This document shows, in pieces, positions 13,794 to 15,294 of a DNA stretch of 15,294 nt. This stretch comes from Saprospiraceae bacterium (lineage in GTDB: Bacteria; Bacteroidota; Bacteroidia; Chitinophagales; Saprospiraceae). Positions within the stretch are counted from its first letter, which is position 1. Each line of letters opens with the position of its first letter. A program made the position numbers and the translations under genes. Under the pieces are notes generated by a model. That model searched no databases. It was not told the DNA's origin and saw only the letters and a list, made by a program, of their open reading frames with translations. The stretch spans positions 1-15,294 of the forward strand of contig JALVCY010000146.1 of NCBI GenBank assembly GCA_027009605.1. Direction: 5' to 3'.

Positions 13794-15041
13794 TCAAGGT
13801 TTGACCTTACAAGTCAAAACGGTGAAGTCGTCGGGAAAAGGCTGATGTTGTCTAAACTCATTAACAAAGCGGAAAAGCGCCTGATTAAATTCATCCGAAG
13901 AAAGGTGGAAATGTTCCCTAGAAAAACCAAATAGCTTGTCATCAAGTAGGTATTCGCCTTGGTCATTCGTGATGTCGGTGACCCCGTCCGTAAAAGTAAA
14001 AATGGTGCTGGTTTCAAAAATATCTTCACACCCGATTTCAATCGTCGGCAGCTCTTCTATGGCGCCTAGGACTAAACACCCTTTCCGCAAGGTAGAAATC
14101 TTATCCTTGCGGATGAAAATGGGAGGAATATGGCCGGCATTGACATAAATGAGATGCCGCTGTTTGAAGTCAACGATGCCAATGAAAAAGGTGATAAAAC
14201 GCTCGCCTTTGGTTACTTTAAAAATGCTGCTGTTGAGTTCTTCGATGAGTTCTTTGAGCGTCGATTTTTGGAATACCAAGCCCTTTAGGATTGCCTGAAA
14301 GTTGGCCATCAACATGGCAGCACTAATCCCTTTACCCGCTACATCCGCAATGCAAAAAGCAAAACGATTATTGTCCAAATGGAAATAATCATAATAATCG
14401 CCGCCGACTTGTGAGTGTTGGCGATAGATTTTGGATAGCTCAAAAGCCGGGGTTTTAGGCAAGCTCTTGGGTAAAAGCATTTCTTGAATCTCCGAAGCCA
14501 ATTGAAACTCTTTTTGGATGAGTTCTTGTTCGAGTTTGGCTCGAAAAAGTCGTTTGTTTTCTAGGGCGACCGCAATAAAATTGGTGATGGCGGTGATGAC
14601 CTGAATCTTATCGTAAGTAGCGCTATTTTCTTGAATCCCCCCAAGAAAAGCACAGGCAATGGGTTGACTTTTGTGGCGTACCGGGATGGCAAAGCCAAAC
14701 TGATCCAAAAAGGGATGGAGATCTTGCTTTATTTTGGATGGCTCTCGGAAGCTCTGGATGATAGCGTCTAATTCATCATCGATAGAAACCGTAGTGATGC
14801 CTTTTTGAGTTGCTATTTCCCATTTCCCATCGGTCAATACAAATAGCGCCAATTTACTGACATTCAAATCCCAAGTCACAAAGGAGCGATACATGGCATA
14901 AAGTCCTTCTTCATTGACATTATTATTGATGGCTTGGGTGATAGCCAAAAGGCTGTTCATCTGCAATTTTTTGAGATGCAGTTCATGCTCCAGTTGGTCT
15001 ATTCTGGAAGTAGCAGGCGATATTTTTGATGATTCTTCCAT
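13794..15041 (-). CDS. GAF and SpoIIE-type PP2C serine phosphatase
   Basis: 415 residues from the ATG at 15041; a TTG further out (15092) would add 17 residues without family character. A short coiled coil at about 13-30 is followed by a GAF-type sensory domain (about 30-165), a helical linker (about 165-190), and a SpoIIE/RsbU-type PP2C phosphatase domain. Metal-binding signatures are intact: GGDYYD (213-218), IADVAGKG (231-238), TDGVTD (351-356) and PDDF (403-406). No membrane segment is visible, so it is probably cytoplasmic. Proteins of this type dephosphorylate anti-sigma antagonists or similar switch proteins in response to a signal sensed by GAF. No partner switch protein or anti-sigma factor is encoded nearby, so the target is unknown. 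Confidence 0.92.
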   Translation of the reverse strand: MEESSKISPATSRIDQLEHELHLKKLQMNSLLAITQAINNNVNEEGLYAMYRSFVTWDLNVSKLALFVLTDGKWEIATQKGITTVSIDDELDAIIQSFREPSKIKQDLHPFLDQFGFAIPVRHKSQPIACAFLGGIQENSATYDKIQVITAITNFIAVALENKRLFRAKLEQELIQKEFQLASEIQEMLLPKSLPKTPAFELSKIYRQHSQVGGDYYDYFHLDNNRFAFCIADVAGKGISAAMLMANFQAILKGLVFQKSTLKELIEELNSSIFKVTKGERFITFFIGIVDFKQRHLIYVNAGHIPPIFIRKDKISTLRKGCLVLGAIEELPTIEIGCEDIFETSTIFTFTDGVTDITNDQGEYLLDDKLFGFSREHFHLSSDEFNQALFRFVNEFRQHQPFPDDFTVLTCKVKP

Positions 15042-15176
15042 TCCAGTTGTGAAATTACAAAAAATCTTTGAAATGGATATGGGGAGTCCCAATTTTATTT
15101 AATTATGTCTCGGGTGCAGTCGGGTTTTGTCCCCATTGCCCCTTTTCGATTATTTGTAATGGGCGTAAGTTTCTAG

Positions 15177-15294
15177 GAAAAAATGCGGCTAAAGCCGGTC
15201 TCCTGCTTAGTTTTGGTCCGTCAGCTAAAGCAGACGGTAAAAGCAAAGAAAATGAAATTAAAGAGATACCCGGAATCCGGGTTTGTGCCTGTTT
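15177..15294. repeat. Modular hairpin repeat, copy 3, cut by window end
   Basis: 15178-15237 matches 9602-9661 at 59 of 60 positions, and 15238-15294 matches 9467-9523 at 55 of 57. Copy 3 thus joins the hairpin half of copy 2 to the linker of copy 1. Its hairpins are CGGCTAAAGCCG (15186-15197), CCGTCAGCTAAAGCAGACGG (15218-15237) and CCCGG-aat-CCGGG (15269-15281). In copy 1 the last of these is degraded to CCCGGAATCCAAG. The element continues past the end. Confidence 0.85.

Noticed and set aside
15042..15092. TTG start adding 17 residues to the phosphatase
   Set aside because: The added residues have no family similarity, and an ATG at 15041 gives a normal protein.

Overview
The window looks like a chromosomal piece of a Bacteroidota bacterium, probably from the Saprospiria/Cytophagia side of the phylum. 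The reasons are: a secreted hydrolase ending in a type IX secretion (Por) sorting domain; a DUF4175 membrane/coiled-coil protein of the kind found in this phylum; AT-rich leaders without Shine-Dalgarno sequences; promoter-like sequences of the TTG / TAnnTTTG type; and intergenic regions full of short hairpin repeats. The genus cannot be fixed from the sequence.

Layout from left to right. Positions 1-431 hold a hairpin repeat and no convincing gene. A 1109-residue DUF4175-type protein follows at 432-3761 (+). A roughly 1 kb region (3762-4805) is almost entirely short phrase repeats of several families, including a 128-bp direct duplication. Next come a YkuK/DUF458 RNase H-like protein (4806-5276, +) and a two-gene M16 peptidase unit: a catalytic HxxEH subunit (5515-6840, +), then a non-catalytic lipoprotein subunit with an extra C-terminal domain (6890-9001, +) and a terminator. 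The convergent gap 9062-9847 carries a tandem array of hairpin repeats and the recA terminator. recA lies on the minus strand (9848-10918) with a good Bacteroidota-type promoter and a perfect 13-bp palindrome just downstream of it. The 11.0-12.06 kb region contains a 130-bp element with terminal inverted repeats and a structured leader. A type IX-secreted alpha/beta hydrolase (12064-13653, +) and a GAF/SpoIIE-type phosphatase (13794-15041, -) converge on a long symmetric hairpin. The window ends inside a third copy of the hairpin repeat seen near 9.5 kb.

The genes do not form one pathway. The two M16 genes are a plausible heterodimeric peptidase operon anchored in the cell envelope. The rest are separate units: DNA repair (recA), envelope or surface proteins (DUF4175, type IX hydrolase), and signalling (phosphatase). 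No complete new defence or mobile system was found. The most unusual content is the intergenic DNA: a mosaic of phrase repeats, a modular hairpin array with a mosaic third copy, and a small MITE-like element.
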